A stretch of DNA of 64,000 bases from Hyalangium gracile (GCF_020103725.1 NZ_JAHXBG010000011.1:282586-346585); one strand, 5' to 3'. Shown: positions 44,517 to 53,237, numbered from the stretch's first letter. The notes: generated by a model from the letters alone, not told the origin. Made by a program: numbers and translations.

Positions 44517-46181
44517 ATGCGGAAGTTTCCGGCGGCACTCCTGGCCGCCTGCCTGCTCTCGATGGGTCTGTGGGCCTGTCAGCCCGGCGATTCCGCCGGC
44601 GGAAGCGACACCGGTGCGCAGCGCATCGCAGGGGAGCCTCGCGGTGCCGTGCCGAGCACCGGTGCTGCTCCGACGACTCCGGGGACGCCCTCGACGGGCG
44701 GGGCCCCGGGCCAGCCTGCTCCCATTGGCGCGCAGCCCGTCCCGGACACCCCGGTGGCGGACCTTCCCGCTCACGAGGGGCACACGCCGATCGCGCAGCC
44801 CTCTCCCCAGCCGCCCACGCACGCCGACGAGCCCGCGCCGCCCGCGGCCAAGGTGGGCCGCGAGTGGGTGGTGAGCGCCTCGGGCAGCGACACCGCGGAG
44901 GGCACCGCCGCGAGCCCCTTCCGGACCATCTCCAAGGCCGCCAGCGTGGCGGGGCCGGGCGATCTCATCCGCGTCCTGGCCGGCACGTATGCCGAGCGCG
45001 TCATCCTGGGCACCGCCGTGAAGGCGGGCACGGCCGACGCGAAGATCACCCTCCAGGGCGAGGGCAAGCCGCGCATCACCCCGGGCCCCGGAACGGGCGC
45101 GCTGGTGCAGGTGCTCCGGCCGAACTGGATCATCGACGGCTTCGAGATCGACGTGCAGCGCCAGCCGACGTTCGCCGTCTCCTTCGAGGGAGACGTCACC
45201 GGCTCGGTGCTGGCCAACTCGGAGCTGCACCACGGAACGACGGGCGGGGCGATCACGACGTTCAACAAGGCCAAGGGCGCGACCATCGAGAACAACCACA
45301 TCCACGACTTCGTGAAGAACTGGGGCGACCTGGACTCGCACGGCGTGGTGGTGCAGCCCACGTCGCGCGACATCACCGTGCGCAACAACGACATCCACGA
45401 CAACTCGGGTGACTCGGTGCAGTGCCTGGGGCCCGAGGGCTTCAGCAACCTGCCGCCGGCGCAGGGGCTCGTGGTGGAGAACAACCACTTCTACGCCAAC
45501 CGCGAGAACGCGGTGGACATCAAGACCTGCTACGACGTGGTCATCCGCAACAACCGGATGCACGACTTCAAGCCGACGTCGACGGCCAAGGGTGACGCGC
45601 TGGTGGTGCACATGTCCGCGCGCAACGTGCTCATCGAGGACAACGAGGTGTACGACTCGGGCAAGGGCATCTCGGTGGGCGGCAACCACCAGGGCCCGGT
45701 GCCCACGGGCATCGTCATCCGGCGCAACCGCGTCCACGATCTCACCACCGAGGGTGGCGGCGAGGGCACGGGCATCCGCCTGGAGAACTCCAAGGGCGCG
45801 CTGGTGGTGAACAACACCATCACGCGAGCGGCGGGCGCGGCGCTCGTCATCGGCCAGGGCACGGGTGGCGCCACGGAGAGCCCCCGGGTGGAGAACAACA
45901 TCATCGACAGCCCGGTGGCGGTGAACCTGGGGCCCCAGCGTCCGGGGATGAAGATGGGCTTCAACCTCTTCCCCGCGTCGGCGCAGTTCAAGTCGGCGGG
46001 AGTGATGGTGGGGTGGGAGGCCTTCAAGCAGGCGGCGGGGGACACCACCTCGACCACGGGCGACACGGCCGTGGCGCCGGACTTCGCGCCGGCCACCCTG
46101 GCGGTGGACCGAGGCACGGACGTGGGCCTGCCGTTCTGCGGCAGCGCTCCGGACATCGGCGCGGTGGAAGTGGGCTGCTGA
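44517..46181 (+). CDS. Right-handed beta-helix lipoprotein
   Basis: 554 residues. Signal peptide with lipobox (MGLWAC), a Pro/Gly/Thr-rich linker of about 90 residues, then a parallel beta-helix. The entry motif VVSASGSDTAEGTAASPFRTI with GDLIRVLAGTYAERV is the DUF1565/pectate-lyase-like start. Repeated Asn-rich turns such as ENNHIHDF, VRNNDIHDNSGD, ENNHFYANRENAVDI, IRNNRMHDF, IEDNEVYDSGKG and VVNNTITRA mark successive coils. Such folds are carbohydrate lyases or binding proteins; no catalytic residues can be claimed. The end PDIGAVEVGC is common in this group. Surface polysaccharide binding or cleavage is an inference. Monocistronic with its own terminator. Confidence 0.87.
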   Translation: MRKFPAALLAACLLSMGLWACQPGDSAGGSDTGAQRIAGEPRGAVPSTGAAPTTPGTPSTGGAPGQPAPIGAQPVPDTPVADLPAHEGHTPIAQPSPQPPTHADEPAPPAAKVGREWVVSASGSDTAEGTAASPFRTISKAASVAGPGDLIRVLAGTYAERVILGTAVKAGTADAKITLQGEGKPRITPGPGTGALVQVLRPNWIIDGFEIDVQRQPTFAVSFEGDVTGSVLANSELHHGTTGGAITTFNKAKGATIENNHIHDFVKNWGDLDSHGVVVQPTSRDITVRNNDIHDNSGDSVQCLGPEGFSNLPPAQGLVVENNHFYANRENAVDIKTCYDVVIRNNRMHDFKPTSTAKGDALVVHMSARNVLIEDNEVYDSGKGISVGGNHQGPVPTGIVIRRNRVHDLTTEGGGEGTGIRLENSKGALVVNNTITRAAGAALVIGQGTGGATESPRVENNIIDSPVAVNLGPQRPGMKMGFNLFPASAQFKSAGVMVGWEAFKQAAGDTTSTTGDTAVAPDFAPATLAVDRGTDVGLPFCGSAPDIGAVEVGC

Positions 46182-46228
46182 GGAAGCAGTAGAGTGGAGC
46201 GCTGGCGGGCCCTGGTTCGCCAGCACCT

Positions 46229-46262
46229 GAGCCTGCTCTGACCTCCTGGTCGGAGCAGGCTC
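46229..46262 (+). terminator. Long hairpin after the beta-helix gene, probable terminator
   Basis: GAGCCTGCTC (46229-46238) pairs perfectly with GAGCAGGCTC (46253-46262). A U-G pair and GACC/GGTC extend it to 15 pairs closed by a TCCT tetraloop. Only ATT follows, so it is a stable structure with a poor U-tract. Confidence 0.6.
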
Positions 46263-46309
46263 ATTGCCTGAAGGGGGTGCTGCCTCCGCCCTCGGGGCTG
46301 CAGGTGAGC

Positions 46310-46465
46310 ATGGTAGGCTCCGACATGCGGGCCTCGTGGCAGGCCGTGCCGGGCTCCTCCAGCGGCTGCGGCTGCGGCAGCTCCCGTTTCGAGGCGGGGT
46401 GGATCGTGCTGCTGTGGCTGGGGTGGAGCGGCACCCGTCGGCGCCGCTCCGCTGCTCGTGGCTGA
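46310..46465 (+). pseudogene. Orphan MYXO-CTERM-like tail, gene remnant or microprotein
   Basis: A 51-codon frame whose end has the layout of a MYXO-CTERM sorting signal: SSSGCGCGSS, then the hydrophobic stretch AGWIVLLWLGW, then TRRRRSAARG. The 5' part (MVGSDMRASWQAVPG) shows no signal peptide or domain. The frame is open back to a stop at 46190-46192, but that part overlaps the hairpin at 46229-46262. It may be the last piece of a deleted surface protein, or a coincidence in GC-rich DNA. The rest of the 46182-46558 stretch holds only the two hairpins listed. Confidence 0.3.
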
Positions 46466-46517
46466 TCGGGCCACCCCCGGGGTACGGGCGGCCTGCTCCA
46501 GGCCCCGGAAAGACGAA

Positions 46518-46557
46518 GGCCCGATGCGGCAGGTGCTCGCATCGGGCCTTTGCTTTT
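46518..46557. terminator. Bidirectional intrinsic terminator, including that of tRNA-Cys
   Basis: GGCCCGATGC (46518-46527) pairs perfectly with GCATCGGGCC (46539-46548), 11-base loop. On the plus strand TTTGCTTTT follows. On the minus strand, the direction of tRNA-Cys just upstream, TTCGTCTTT follows. Confidence 0.85.
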
Positions 46558-46558
46558 G

Positions 46559-46630
46559 AGGCGCCACCCGGATTCGAACCGGGGAATGAGGGTTTTGCAG
46601 ACCCTTGCCTTACCACTTGGCTATGGCGCC
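46559..46630 (-). tRNA. tRNA-Cys (GCA)
   Basis: On the minus strand the acceptor stem GGCGCCA pairs with TGGCGCC. The D arm is GCC/GGC, the anticodon stem AGGGT/ACCCT holds CTGCAAA-type loop with anticodon GCA, and the T arm CCGG-TTCGAAT-CCGG is canonical. The CCA end is not encoded. It stands alone with its own promoter and terminator. The discriminator is U, as usual for tRNA-Cys. Confidence 0.95.
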
Positions 46631-46646
46631 ACGAATCGGGGACGGT

Positions 46647-46676
46647 CTTATACGCAAGCCGGCTCGGGCCGGTCAA
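46647..46676 (-). promoter_or_regulatory. Promoter of tRNA-Cys
   Basis: Read on the minus strand: TTGACC (46676-46671), 18-base spacer, TATAAG (46652-46647). Initiation would fall about 7-10 bases before the mature tRNA. This is the clearest sigma-70-type promoter in the window. Confidence 0.75.
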
Positions 46677-46759
46677 GGAAGCAACAGCGCCCACCCGCCG
46701 CCTCCTCCTCCATTACCATCGCCGTGGGACACACATGCCCACCAGAGAGGGGTGCGCGG

Positions 46760-47911
46760 ATGCTGCACGGTTACGGACTGTACCAGGAGGAGCACGAGGC
46801 GTTCCGCCGCACGGTGCGTGCGGTCGTCGAGAAGGAGCTCCTCCCTCATGCCCAGGAGTGGGAGGCCCGGGAGGAGTTCCCCCGGGAGCTCTACCGCCGC
46901 TTTGGCGAGCTCGGCTTCCTGGGGCTCAAGTACCCCGAAGCGTACGGGGGCACGGCCGCCGGGGAGCTGTACGAGGCAGTGCTCCTGGAGGAGCTGGGGC
47001 GCTGCGGCTCGGGCGGCGTCTCCGCCGGCCTGGCCGCCCAGTTCACCATCTCCACCGGGCCGCTCCACCTGTTCGGCACGGATGAGCAGAAGCGGCGCTT
47101 CCTGGCCCCCGCCATCCGAGGCGAGAAGATCGGCGCCCTGGCCATCACCGAGCCCGACGCCGGCTCGGATGTGGCCGGCCTGCGCACCACCGCCGTGCGC
47201 GACGGGGACCACTACGTCGTCAACGGCTCGAAGATCTACATCACCAACGGGGTGCGCGCGGACTTCCTCGTCTGCGCGGTGAAGACGGACCCGAAGGCCG
47301 GCCACAAGGGCCTGTCCATGCTCATCCTCGAGAAGGGCATGCCGGGCTTCAGCGTGGGGCGCAAGCTGCAGAAGCTCGGCTGGCGCGCCTCGGACACCGC
47401 GGAGCTGTTCTTCGAGGACTGCCGCGTGCCCGCCGAGAACCTCCTCGGCCAGGAGGGGCAGGGCTTCTACCAGATCATGGGCAACTTCCAGTGGGAGCGC
47501 CTGTCGCTCGCCCTGGGCGCGCTCGGGGCCATCGAGGACATGCTCGAGAAGACGATGGCCTACGTGAAGCAGCGGCGCGCCTTCGGCCAGGGGCTCCACC
47601 AGTTCCAGGTGGTGCGCCACAAGCTGGCCGACCTCTTCACGGAATTCGAGTGCGCGCGCCAGCTCACGTACCACGCGCTGCGCCTCCACGTGGGCGGACA
47701 GTTCGCTGTGGCACAGACTTCCATGGCCAAGAAGGTCGCCACCGAGACGGCCTGTCGCGTGGCGGACGCGTGCCTCCAGCTCCACGGCGGAGCCGGCTAC
47801 ATGATGGAGTACGATATCCAGCGGCACTGGCGGGACGCTCGCCTGGGCCCCATCGGGGGGGGCACCAGCGAGGTGATGAACGAGATCATCGCCAGGCAGC
47901 TGGGGCTGTGA
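46760..47911 (+). CDS. Acyl-CoA dehydrogenase family protein
   Basis: 383 residues, the classic FAD-dependent fold: helical N-domain ([19 protein letters not shown]), middle beta-domain with [20 protein letters not shown] and GSKIYITNG, and helical C-domain with [43 protein letters not shown] (in parts: [15 protein letters not shown]) and [19 protein letters not shown]. The base Glu of most family members is expected in the [15 protein letters not shown] neighbourhood. It oxidises an acyl-CoA at the alpha-beta position, passing electrons to ETF; chain length or branched-chain preference cannot be read. Start: ATG at 46760; the longer frame runs through the tRNA region and is not real. No linked beta-oxidation genes. 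Confidence 0.9.
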   Translation: MLHGYGLYQEEHEAFRRTVRAVVEKELLPHAQEWEAREEFPRELYRRFGELGFLGLKYPEAYGGTAAGELYEAVLLEELGRCGSGGVSAGLAAQFTISTGPLHLFGTDEQKRRFLAPAIRGEKIGALAITEPDAGSDVAGLRTTAVRDGDHYVVNGSKIYITNGVRADFLVCAVKTDPKAGHKGLSMLILEKGMPGFSVGRKLQKLGWRASDTAELFFEDCRVPAENLLGQEGQGFYQIMGNFQWERLSLALGALGAIEDMLEKTMAYVKQRRAFGQGLHQFQVVRHKLADLFTEFECARQLTYHALRLHVGGQFAVAQTSMAKKVATETACRVADACLQLHGGAGYMMEYDIQRHWRDARLGPIGGGTSEVMNEIIARQLGL

Positions 47912-48016
47912 GGCGCGGCAGGGACTCCCCGAGCAGAGGCAGGCAGGCAGGCGGTCTGGAAGGGGTCCATCACACTCTGGGTTGGACCTAAGGGTAGTTC
48001 GAGGTGGAGGTCCCTC

Positions 48017-48391
48017 ATGGAGGTTCGTATCCCCTGCGCCGAGCTGTACCTCAGGCTTGGGGACGACGATGTCCTGGTGCTCGACTGTCGCCCCCCAGAT
48101 CGCTGGGAGCGGATCGAGTTCCACATCCCCGGCTCTCTCCGGATGACGCCGGAAGAGGTGGCCAGGGACTTGTTCATCCTCCCGGACGACGAGCTGATCG
48201 TCCTCTGTGGCTGTGAGGAGGACTGGGAGGATGTATGCCGCCTCGCCCGCTTGCTGCTGATGCGCGGGCGCAACGCCGTCTGTCTGGACGGGGGCATCCA
48301 GGCCTGGGTGGCCGAGGGCTTCCCGACCGAACGGCACCTGTGCCCGACTCCGTCCCTGAACGGCTCGCATCAAGCTGCCGAACGGTGCTAA
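48017..48391 (+). CDS. Single-domain rhodanese-like protein
   Basis: 124 residues: one rhodanese domain. DDDVLVLDCRPPDRWERIEF and HIPGSLRMTPEEV are the family's N-terminal motifs, and NAVCLDGGIQAWVAEGFP is the C-terminal one. The active-site loop reads VLCGCEEDWEDVCRL: a Cys is at the catalytic position, but the usual Cys-x4-Arg loop is replaced by an acidic one with no Arg, so sulfur transfer may be altered. The upstream gap of 105 bases has an imperfect inverted repeat (GGTCCA/TGGACC near 47966-47990). asd follows 30 bases downstream. Confidence 0.83.
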   Translation: MEVRIPCAELYLRLGDDDVLVLDCRPPDRWERIEFHIPGSLRMTPEEVARDLFILPDDELIVLCGCEEDWEDVCRLARLLLMRGRNAVCLDGGIQAWVAEGFPTERHLCPTPSLNGSHQAAERC

Positions 48392-48421
48392 GCAGCGGCG
48401 AATCACGGGAGATAACGCACC

Positions 48422-49516
48422 ATGTCGAAGCTCCGCGCCGTCCTGATTGGCGCTACTGGCCTTGCGGGCCAGCAGTTCATCGCCGCCCTCCAGAACCACC
48501 CCTTCATCGAGCTGACGGGCCTCGCCGCCTCGCCGCGCTCGGCGGGCAAGTCGTACGCCGAGGCGCTGCGCACCGCCAACGGGATGACCGCGTGGTTCGT
48601 CCCCGAGCCGCTCTCGGCCGCCGTGGCGAAGATGACCGTGATCAGCGGCGATGACGTGAAGGGCAAGGACTACGACATCGCCTTCTCGGCGGTGGAGTCG
48701 GACGTGGCCAAGGATCTCGAGCCGCGCCTGGCCCGGGACATCCCCGTGTTCTCGGCCGCGAGCGCCTACCGCTACGAGGCGGACGTTCCGCTGCTGATTC
48801 CCCCCGTGAACGCCGCCCACGCACCGCTGGTGCGCGAGCAGCAGCGCCGCCGGGGCTTCAAGGGCTTCATCGTCCCCATCCCCAACTGCACCACCACGGG
48901 CCTGGCCGTCACGCTGGCGCCGCTGGCCGAGCGCTTCGGCGTCAAGGCCGTGCTGATGACGAGCCTGCAGGCCATGTCGGGCGCGGGCCGCTCGCCGGGC
49001 GTCATCGGCCTGGACATCCTGGACAACGTCATCCCCTTCATCCCCAAGGAGGAGCACAAGGTCGAGGTGGAGACGAAGAAGATCCTCGGCTCGCTGCAGG
49101 CGGACGGCGCGTCCATCGCCGGCCATGACGTGAAGGTGTCCTGCACGTGCACGCGCGTGGCGGTGCTCGAGGGCCACACCGAGTCCGTCTTCGTCTCGCT
49201 GGGCCGCAAGGCCACGGTGGACGAGGTGGTGGCCGCCATGCGCGAGTGGAAGGGCGCCGAGGTGGCACGCGGCCTGCCGTCCGCTCCGCCGCAGTCGCGC
49301 TGGATCGAGGTCCTGGACGACCCCTACCGTCCGCAGCCCCGGCTGGACCGGGACACGCACGGCGGCATGGCCACCACGGTGGGCCGGGTGCGCGAGGACG
49401 GGGTGCTGGAGAACGGCTTCAAGTACGTGCTCGTCTCCCACAACACGAAGATGGGAGCAGCCAAGGGAGCCATCCTGGTCGCCGAGCTGATGAAGGCCCA
49501 GGGCCTGCTGGGCTGA
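48422..49516 (+). CDS. asd: Aspartate-semialdehyde dehydrogenase (archaeal/fungal type)
   Basis: Reduces aspartyl phosphate to aspartate semialdehyde, the branch point to lysine, threonine, methionine and diaminopimelate. 364 residues. The NADP motif is LIGATGLAGQQF; catalytic Cys156 lies in PIPNCTTTG; substrate-binding LQAMSGAGRSPGV and VSCTCTRVAVLEGHTESV follow, the latter carrying the catalytic His. The length and CTTTG motif place it in the longer archaeal/fungal-like branch rather than the E. coli-like one. GGAGAT precedes the ATG by 7 bases. It may share a transcript with the rhodanese gene. Confidence 0.94.
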   Translation: MSKLRAVLIGATGLAGQQFIAALQNHPFIELTGLAASPRSAGKSYAEALRTANGMTAWFVPEPLSAAVAKMTVISGDDVKGKDYDIAFSAVESDVAKDLEPRLARDIPVFSAASAYRYEADVPLLIPPVNAAHAPLVREQQRRRGFKGFIVPIPNCTTTGLAVTLAPLAERFGVKAVLMTSLQAMSGAGRSPGVIGLDILDNVIPFIPKEEHKVEVETKKILGSLQADGASIAGHDVKVSCTCTRVAVLEGHTESVFVSLGRKATVDEVVAAMREWKGAEVARGLPSAPPQSRWIEVLDDPYRPQPRLDRDTHGGMATTVGRVREDGVLENGFKYVLVSHNTKMGAAKGAILVAELMKAQGLLG

Positions 49517-49606
49517 GGGCCAGGCCCCCTGAATTCAGGTGCGGCCCCTGCTAGAAACCGTTTAGTGTGCGCGGCCACGGACTGTCCGCGTTGAGGAGAT
49601 TCATCG

Positions 49607-49948
49607 ATGGCTTACGTCGTCGCCGAGCCTTGCATCAGGTGCAAGTACACCGACTGTGTCGAGGTGTGCCCGGTCAACTGTTTCTACGAGGGAGAGAACT
49701 TCCTCGTCATCCACCCGGATGAGTGCATCGATTGCGGTGCCTGCGAGCCGGTGTGCCCCACCAAGGCCATCTTCCCGGAGACGGAGCTGCCCGAGAAGTG
49801 GATGGAGTACAAGGCGCTGAACGCGGACCTGGCGACGAAGTGGCCGAACATCGCGGAGAAGAAGGAAGGCCCTCCGGACGCCGACGAGTACAAGGACAAG
49901 CAGGGCAAGCGCGGTCTGCTGAGCATGAAGCCCGGCGGCAAGGGCTAG
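49607..49948 (+). CDS. fdxA: Seven-iron ferredoxin
   Basis: 113 residues, FdxA type. N-terminal cluster motifs [17 protein letters not shown] and [16 protein letters not shown] bind one 3Fe-4S and one 4Fe-4S cluster. The C-terminal extension (about 60-113) is acidic and Lys-rich as usual for this group. It is a cytoplasmic low-potential electron carrier; the partner enzyme is not evident from context. GAGGAG lies upstream of the ATG. The gene has its own hairpin after the stop. Confidence 0.95.
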   Translation: MAYVVAEPCIRCKYTDCVEVCPVNCFYEGENFLVIHPDECIDCGACEPVCPTKAIFPETELPEKWMEYKALNADLATKWPNIAEKKEGPPDADEYKDKQGKRGLLSMKPGGKG

Positions 49949-49972
49949 CCAGCGCTCGGCTCCTCGCAGTGA

Positions 49973-50013
49973 CGAGGGCTCTCCGCCTCCGGGCGTGAGG
50001 GCCCTCGGTGTTT
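49973..50013 (+). terminator. Probable terminator of fdxA
   Basis: CGAGGGC (49973-49979) pairs with GCCCTCG (50001-50007), with partial pairing inside a long loop, then GTGTTTC. The T-run is short. The convergent minus-strand gene ends at 50018, so the structure might serve both. Confidence 0.5.
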
Positions 50014-50017
50014 CGGG

Positions 50018-50872
50018 CTACTCCGCGCGCAGGGAGCGCAGCCTCAGCCCCCGGGCTCCCAGCTCATCCCGGATGCGCGCGAGGTCCTCCTGGGCGAGCG
50101 GGCCATGGCGCCCCTGGATGCGCAGCGCCACCTCGCGCGGCCCCGTCCGCTCCACCTCCACCGTGGCCGACAGCGGCGAGCCGAGGCTCATGCGCAGCGC
50201 GGGCCGCTGGGCCTGGACGAACAGCTCGATCTTCTCGATGAGCTCCAGCGTGGCCTGGACCTTGAGCTGGGTGTTGGGGGCCTCGGAAGGGGCCGGGCCT
50301 GCGCCTGCGCCGGCAAGATGCGACGCGCCCGAGGTGGCGATGCCCTCCGTGGGCGTGGACGCCTTGGAGGCCTCGGGAGGTGGAGCGGGGGCATGGGCCG
50401 CGGGAGCAGGCGCCGGCTCGGAGCGGAGCGGTCGGGTCAGCTCTCGGGAGATCAGCTCGGAGAGGCGGTGCTCCGTCTTCTCCTGGGTGGCCGCCTGGGA
50501 CTCGGTGCGGGCGGCCCTGAGCCGGCCGGCCTCGCCGTGCATCGCCTGGCGGGCGAGCCCGAGGTTCTCCGGGCTGGCGATCGCGCTCCGGGTCGTGGCG
50601 AGCACCGGGGCGCTGGCGAAGGCGGTGCCGGGAGGACGGGAGGTGCCGACGGGAAGCGGCGCGGCGCTCCGGGGAAGCGGCGAGCTGCTCTGGGGAGGAA
50701 CGGAAGGCCGGGGCGGTGACTTGATCGGCGTCGGGGAGCCGGGGAGCCGGGAGCCCGTGGGAGGCCGCGAGGTGGCCGGAGGGGCTGCGGCCTTCTGGAG
50801 TGCTCGCTGGAACTGGCCGGGTGCCGGCGTGGGCCGGGCTGGCGCGGGGTGATCAGGACCGTCGACCTTCAT
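50018..50872 (-). CDS. Pro/Ala-rich protein with a possible FliK-like C-terminal domain
   Basis: 284 residues, no signal peptide. The first 120 residues are Pro/Ser/Ala low complexity. A short helical part follows (ENLGLARQAMHGEAGRLRAA), then another Pro/Ala linker, and a folded C-terminal domain of about 80 residues: ATLELIEKIELFVQAQRPAL, RMSLGSPLSATVEVERTG, REVALRIQGRHGPLAQEDL, GLRLRSL. That strand-helix pattern and the very long disordered Pro-rich part recall flagellar hook-length or type III needle-length proteins (FliK/YscP/HpaP). This is a suggestion only; no type III genes are nearby. Start at 50872 with AGGAG 3 bases upstream. Confidence 0.6.
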   Translation of the reverse strand: MKVDGPDHPAPARPTPAPGQFQRALQKAAAPPATSRPPTGSRLPGSPTPIKSPPRPSVPPQSSSPLPRSAAPLPVGTSRPPGTAFASAPVLATTRSAIASPENLGLARQAMHGEAGRLRAARTESQAATQEKTEHRLSELISRELTRPLRSEPAPAPAAHAPAPPPEASKASTPTEGIATSGASHLAGAGAGPAPSEAPNTQLKVQATLELIEKIELFVQAQRPALRMSLGSPLSATVEVERTGPREVALRIQGRHGPLAQEDLARIRDELGARGLRLRSLRAE

Positions 50873-50879
50873 GAACTCC

Positions 50880-50902
50880 TCACGGCTGGGGTGCAGCCGT
50901 GA
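50880..50902 (-). promoter_or_regulatory. Hairpin abutting the ribosome site of the 50018-50872 gene
   Basis: Perfect 9-bp stem TCACGGCTG (50880-50888) with CAGCCGTGA (50894-50902), 5-base loop. On the minus strand the stem ends directly against the AGGAG ribosome site, sharing its first A. It could modulate translation or act as a transcription end for the gene at 50996-52036, though no U-tract follows. Confidence 0.45.
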
Positions 50903-50995
50903 CGGGAGCATGGGGCATGCCAGGGGCAGTGCCTGGGGAAGCCCCGGGGCGAGCGTCCCCGCGGTGGACGGTCCGTCCGAAGCCGTGGACGGTGC

Positions 50996-52036
50996 TCAGC
51001 GTCGGCCGAAGCCGCCGGGCTGGGCGGGCGCCACGCCGGTGAGCTCGTTGTAGGCCACCGGGCAGGCGGCGGTGACGTTGGGGTCCACGAGCAGGACGCC
51101 CTGGGAGAAGTCCCGGTCCTCGAAGATGAGCGCGTCGCGGATCTCCACGTCCGTGATGCCCTTCTTGTACTCCCAGAGCCGGCCCCGCACGAGCATCCGG
51201 GTCCCTCGGGGGATCTGATCGAGGTTGATGTACTGCTTCTCCGCCAGCCGGGCGGTGATGTTCACGCCCTTGGGCTTCTCGACCTGGCCGCCGTAGATCT
51301 GCAGCTGGCCGGCGGTCGGATCCGGCGGGAACCAGATGAGCCGGGCGATCATGGCGGGGGGCTCGTCGTCCACCGGCGCGCCCTTCTTCTTCTTGACCTT
51401 CTTCTTCTTCTCGAGCCCGGCGTCGATGAAGGCGAGCCCGCCGAAGACGACCTCGCGGTCCACATAGGCGTCGCGGAAGACGCCCTCGGCGGTGCTGATG
51501 GCGGAGCTGTTGGCCCGCAGCACCTCCACCTCGTAGCGCTCGCGCAGGATGGGCAGGGTGAAGAAGAAGCTGTCGATGGGCTTCACGCCCTCGGACAGGA
51601 AGCGCAGCTTGTTCAGGTCCATGGCGGGGTAGTACGGCGCCAGCGCGACGGCGGTGTCGAGCCAGTCCAGGGGCAGCTTGCGATCGATGAGCACCCTGCG
51701 GACCATGGCCACGAAGTAGGTGGAGCCCGGGAACCGCGCGTTGGAGAGCTGATAGCTCAGCGCCTGGGTCAGCATGGGATCCAGGTAGAAGTTCTCGTCG
51801 CGCTTGTGGAAGTAGGGCGCCGTCTCACCCAGCAGCGTCAGCAGGCCGCCGAGCACCTGGGCGCAGTTGGGGTCCTTGGTCCCCTGGAGCAGGGACTGGT
51901 GGAGCTTCGACTTGGTGAAGCGCCTGTCGAGCTCCTCCTCCTTGAAGAGGGGCGGGGAGCCCGGGTTGAAGAGCTGGGCGGAGGCCGGCAGGGACAGCAG
52001 GCTGAGGGCAAGGGCGAGCAGTACGGGTCGCATCAA
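50996..52036 (-). CDS. Secreted protein of unknown function
   Basis: 346 residues with a signal peptide (MMRPVLLALALSLLSLPASA) and no lipobox. The first half is helical (CAQVLGGLLTLLGETAPYF, YFVAMVRRVLIDRKLPLDWL). The second half has strands interrupted by a Lys-rich loop (LEKKKKVKKKKGAP) and a beta region AMIARLIWFPP, GVNITARLAEKQYINL, GTRMLVRGRLWEYKKG. It is probably periplasmic. No family is recognised. The stop is near 50996, and an upstream MFS gene on the same strand ends 10 bases before its ATG, so the two may be co-transcribed. Confidence 0.7.
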   Translation of the reverse strand: MMRPVLLALALSLLSLPASAQLFNPGSPPLFKEEELDRRFTKSKLHQSLLQGTKDPNCAQVLGGLLTLLGETAPYFHKRDENFYLDPMLTQALSYQLSNARFPGSTYFVAMVRRVLIDRKLPLDWLDTAVALAPYYPAMDLNKLRFLSEGVKPIDSFFFTLPILRERYEVEVLRANSSAISTAEGVFRDAYVDREVVFGGLAFIDAGLEKKKKVKKKKGAPVDDEPPAMIARLIWFPPDPTAGQLQIYGGQVEKPKGVNITARLAEKQYINLDQIPRGTRMLVRGRLWEYKKGITDVEIRDALIFEDRDFSQGVLLVDPNVTAACPVAYNELTGVAPAQPGGFGRR

Positions 52037-52046
52037 CCCCAGTTTA

Positions 52047-53237
52047 TCACGGAGCGCCGGGCTTCATGGCCTCGGTTGGCGTCGTGGGGGCCGGGGCGGG
52101 GGAGGCCTGGAGGACGAGCAGGGCAGCGATGACTTCGAGCACCCCGGCCACTGCGAAGAGCGCGTGTCCGCTGCCGAGCAGCGAGTAGCCCGCACCGGAG
52201 GAGGTGAAGCCGATGAGGCCGCCGATGCCGAAGGTGACCGCGGCGAAGATTCCCTGGCCGGAGGCGCGCAGGTGCTCGGGGACGCGGCGCGCCATGAAGG
52301 CCACGCTGGAGACGTAGAAGATGCCGAAGGTCATCGAGTGGAGCAGGCTGAGCGCCACCAGGGGGATGGGGGAAGACACGAGCGCCATGCCGCCCCAGCG
52401 CAGCGCACTCAGGGTGAAGGCGAGGCAGAGCAGGTGCCGGGGGGCGATGTGCTCGGCGAGGCGGGGGTACAGGAGCAAGGCCGCCACCTCCGCCGTCACG
52501 CCGAGCCCCGCGCAGAGGCCTACCACTGAAGGAGGCAGTCCGAGCGACAGGACATGAATGGCCAGCATGCCGTTGTAGGGCGTGCAGGCCATCCAGTGCA
52601 GGCAGGTGGCCGCCAGCAGCCAGCGCAGATCCTTGTTGTCGCGCACCAGCTGGAGGCCCGCCAGCGGGTGGGGCCTCGCGCCCGGCGGCGTCTGCGAGCG
52701 CAGGGAGAAGCTCCAGATGGCCAGCATGCTCAGCAGCGCCACGGAGACGATGATGGTGGAGCGATCCACCTGGCGGACGAGCAAACCGAAGGTGGTGGTG
52801 CACAGGATGAAGCCAACCGAGCCGAAGATGCGCAGGTGGGCATAGCTGCCACCCTTCCGGGCCACATGGTTGAGGGCGAGGCTGTCCACCATGGGGGTAA
52901 CGGAGGAGGCAAAGAAGGCATAGGCGGCGAGCGTCGCGATGAGCGCGGGGAAGCTGTCCACCCGCAGCAGCGGGGCGAAGCAGAGGGCGGCGCCCACGGC
53001 GATGACGGTGAGCACGTGGCCGAGCCGGCCCGTGCGGTCGGCCAGGAGCCCCCAGAGTGGAGGGGAGAGCAGGGATGCCAGGGGCGAGAGGGCCAGAAGG
53101 ACCCCCACCTGGGTCGTCGAGAGGGCGAGAGAGCGCAGGTAGGCGGGCAGGAAGGGCTGGGTGATGCCCACCGTGCCGAAGTAGAGGAGGTAGAAGCCGA
53201 CGAGCGGTATCCGCCCGGCGACCTGGGGAGGGGTCAT
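52047..53237 (-). CDS. Major facilitator superfamily transporter (PPP-like)
   Basis: 396 residues with twelve predicted membrane helices. The loop between helices 2 and 3 carries GLLADRTGRLGHVLTV, the MFS A-motif (G-x-x-x-D-R-x-G-R). The N-terminal layout FYLLYFGTVGITQPFLPAYL matches the MFS_1-like group that includes 3-phenylpropionate and sugar permeases. Substrate unknown. It is the first gene of a minus-strand pair with the secreted protein at 50996-52036. It diverges from the GNAT gene across 79 bases. Confidence 0.87.
   Translation of the reverse strand: MTPPQVAGRIPLVGFYLLYFGTVGITQPFLPAYLRSLALSTTQVGVLLALSPLASLLSPPLWGLLADRTGRLGHVLTVIAVGAALCFAPLLRVDSFPALIATLAAYAFFASSVTPMVDSLALNHVARKGGSYAHLRIFGSVGFILCTTTFGLLVRQVDRSTIIVSVALLSMLAIWSFSLRSQTPPGARPHPLAGLQLVRDNKDLRWLLAATCLHWMACTPYNGMLAIHVLSLGLPPSVVGLCAGLGVTAEVAALLLYPRLAEHIAPRHLLCLAFTLSALRWGGMALVSSPIPLVALSLLHSMTFGIFYVSSVAFMARRVPEHLRASGQGIFAAVTFGIGGLIGFTSSGAGYSLLGSGHALFAVAGVLEVIAALLVLQASPAPAPTTPTEAMKPGAP

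Noticed and set aside
46550..46759. Longer N-terminus for the acyl-CoA dehydrogenase
   Set aside because: It would run through the tRNA-Cys gene and adds no domain; the ATG at 46760 fits the family.
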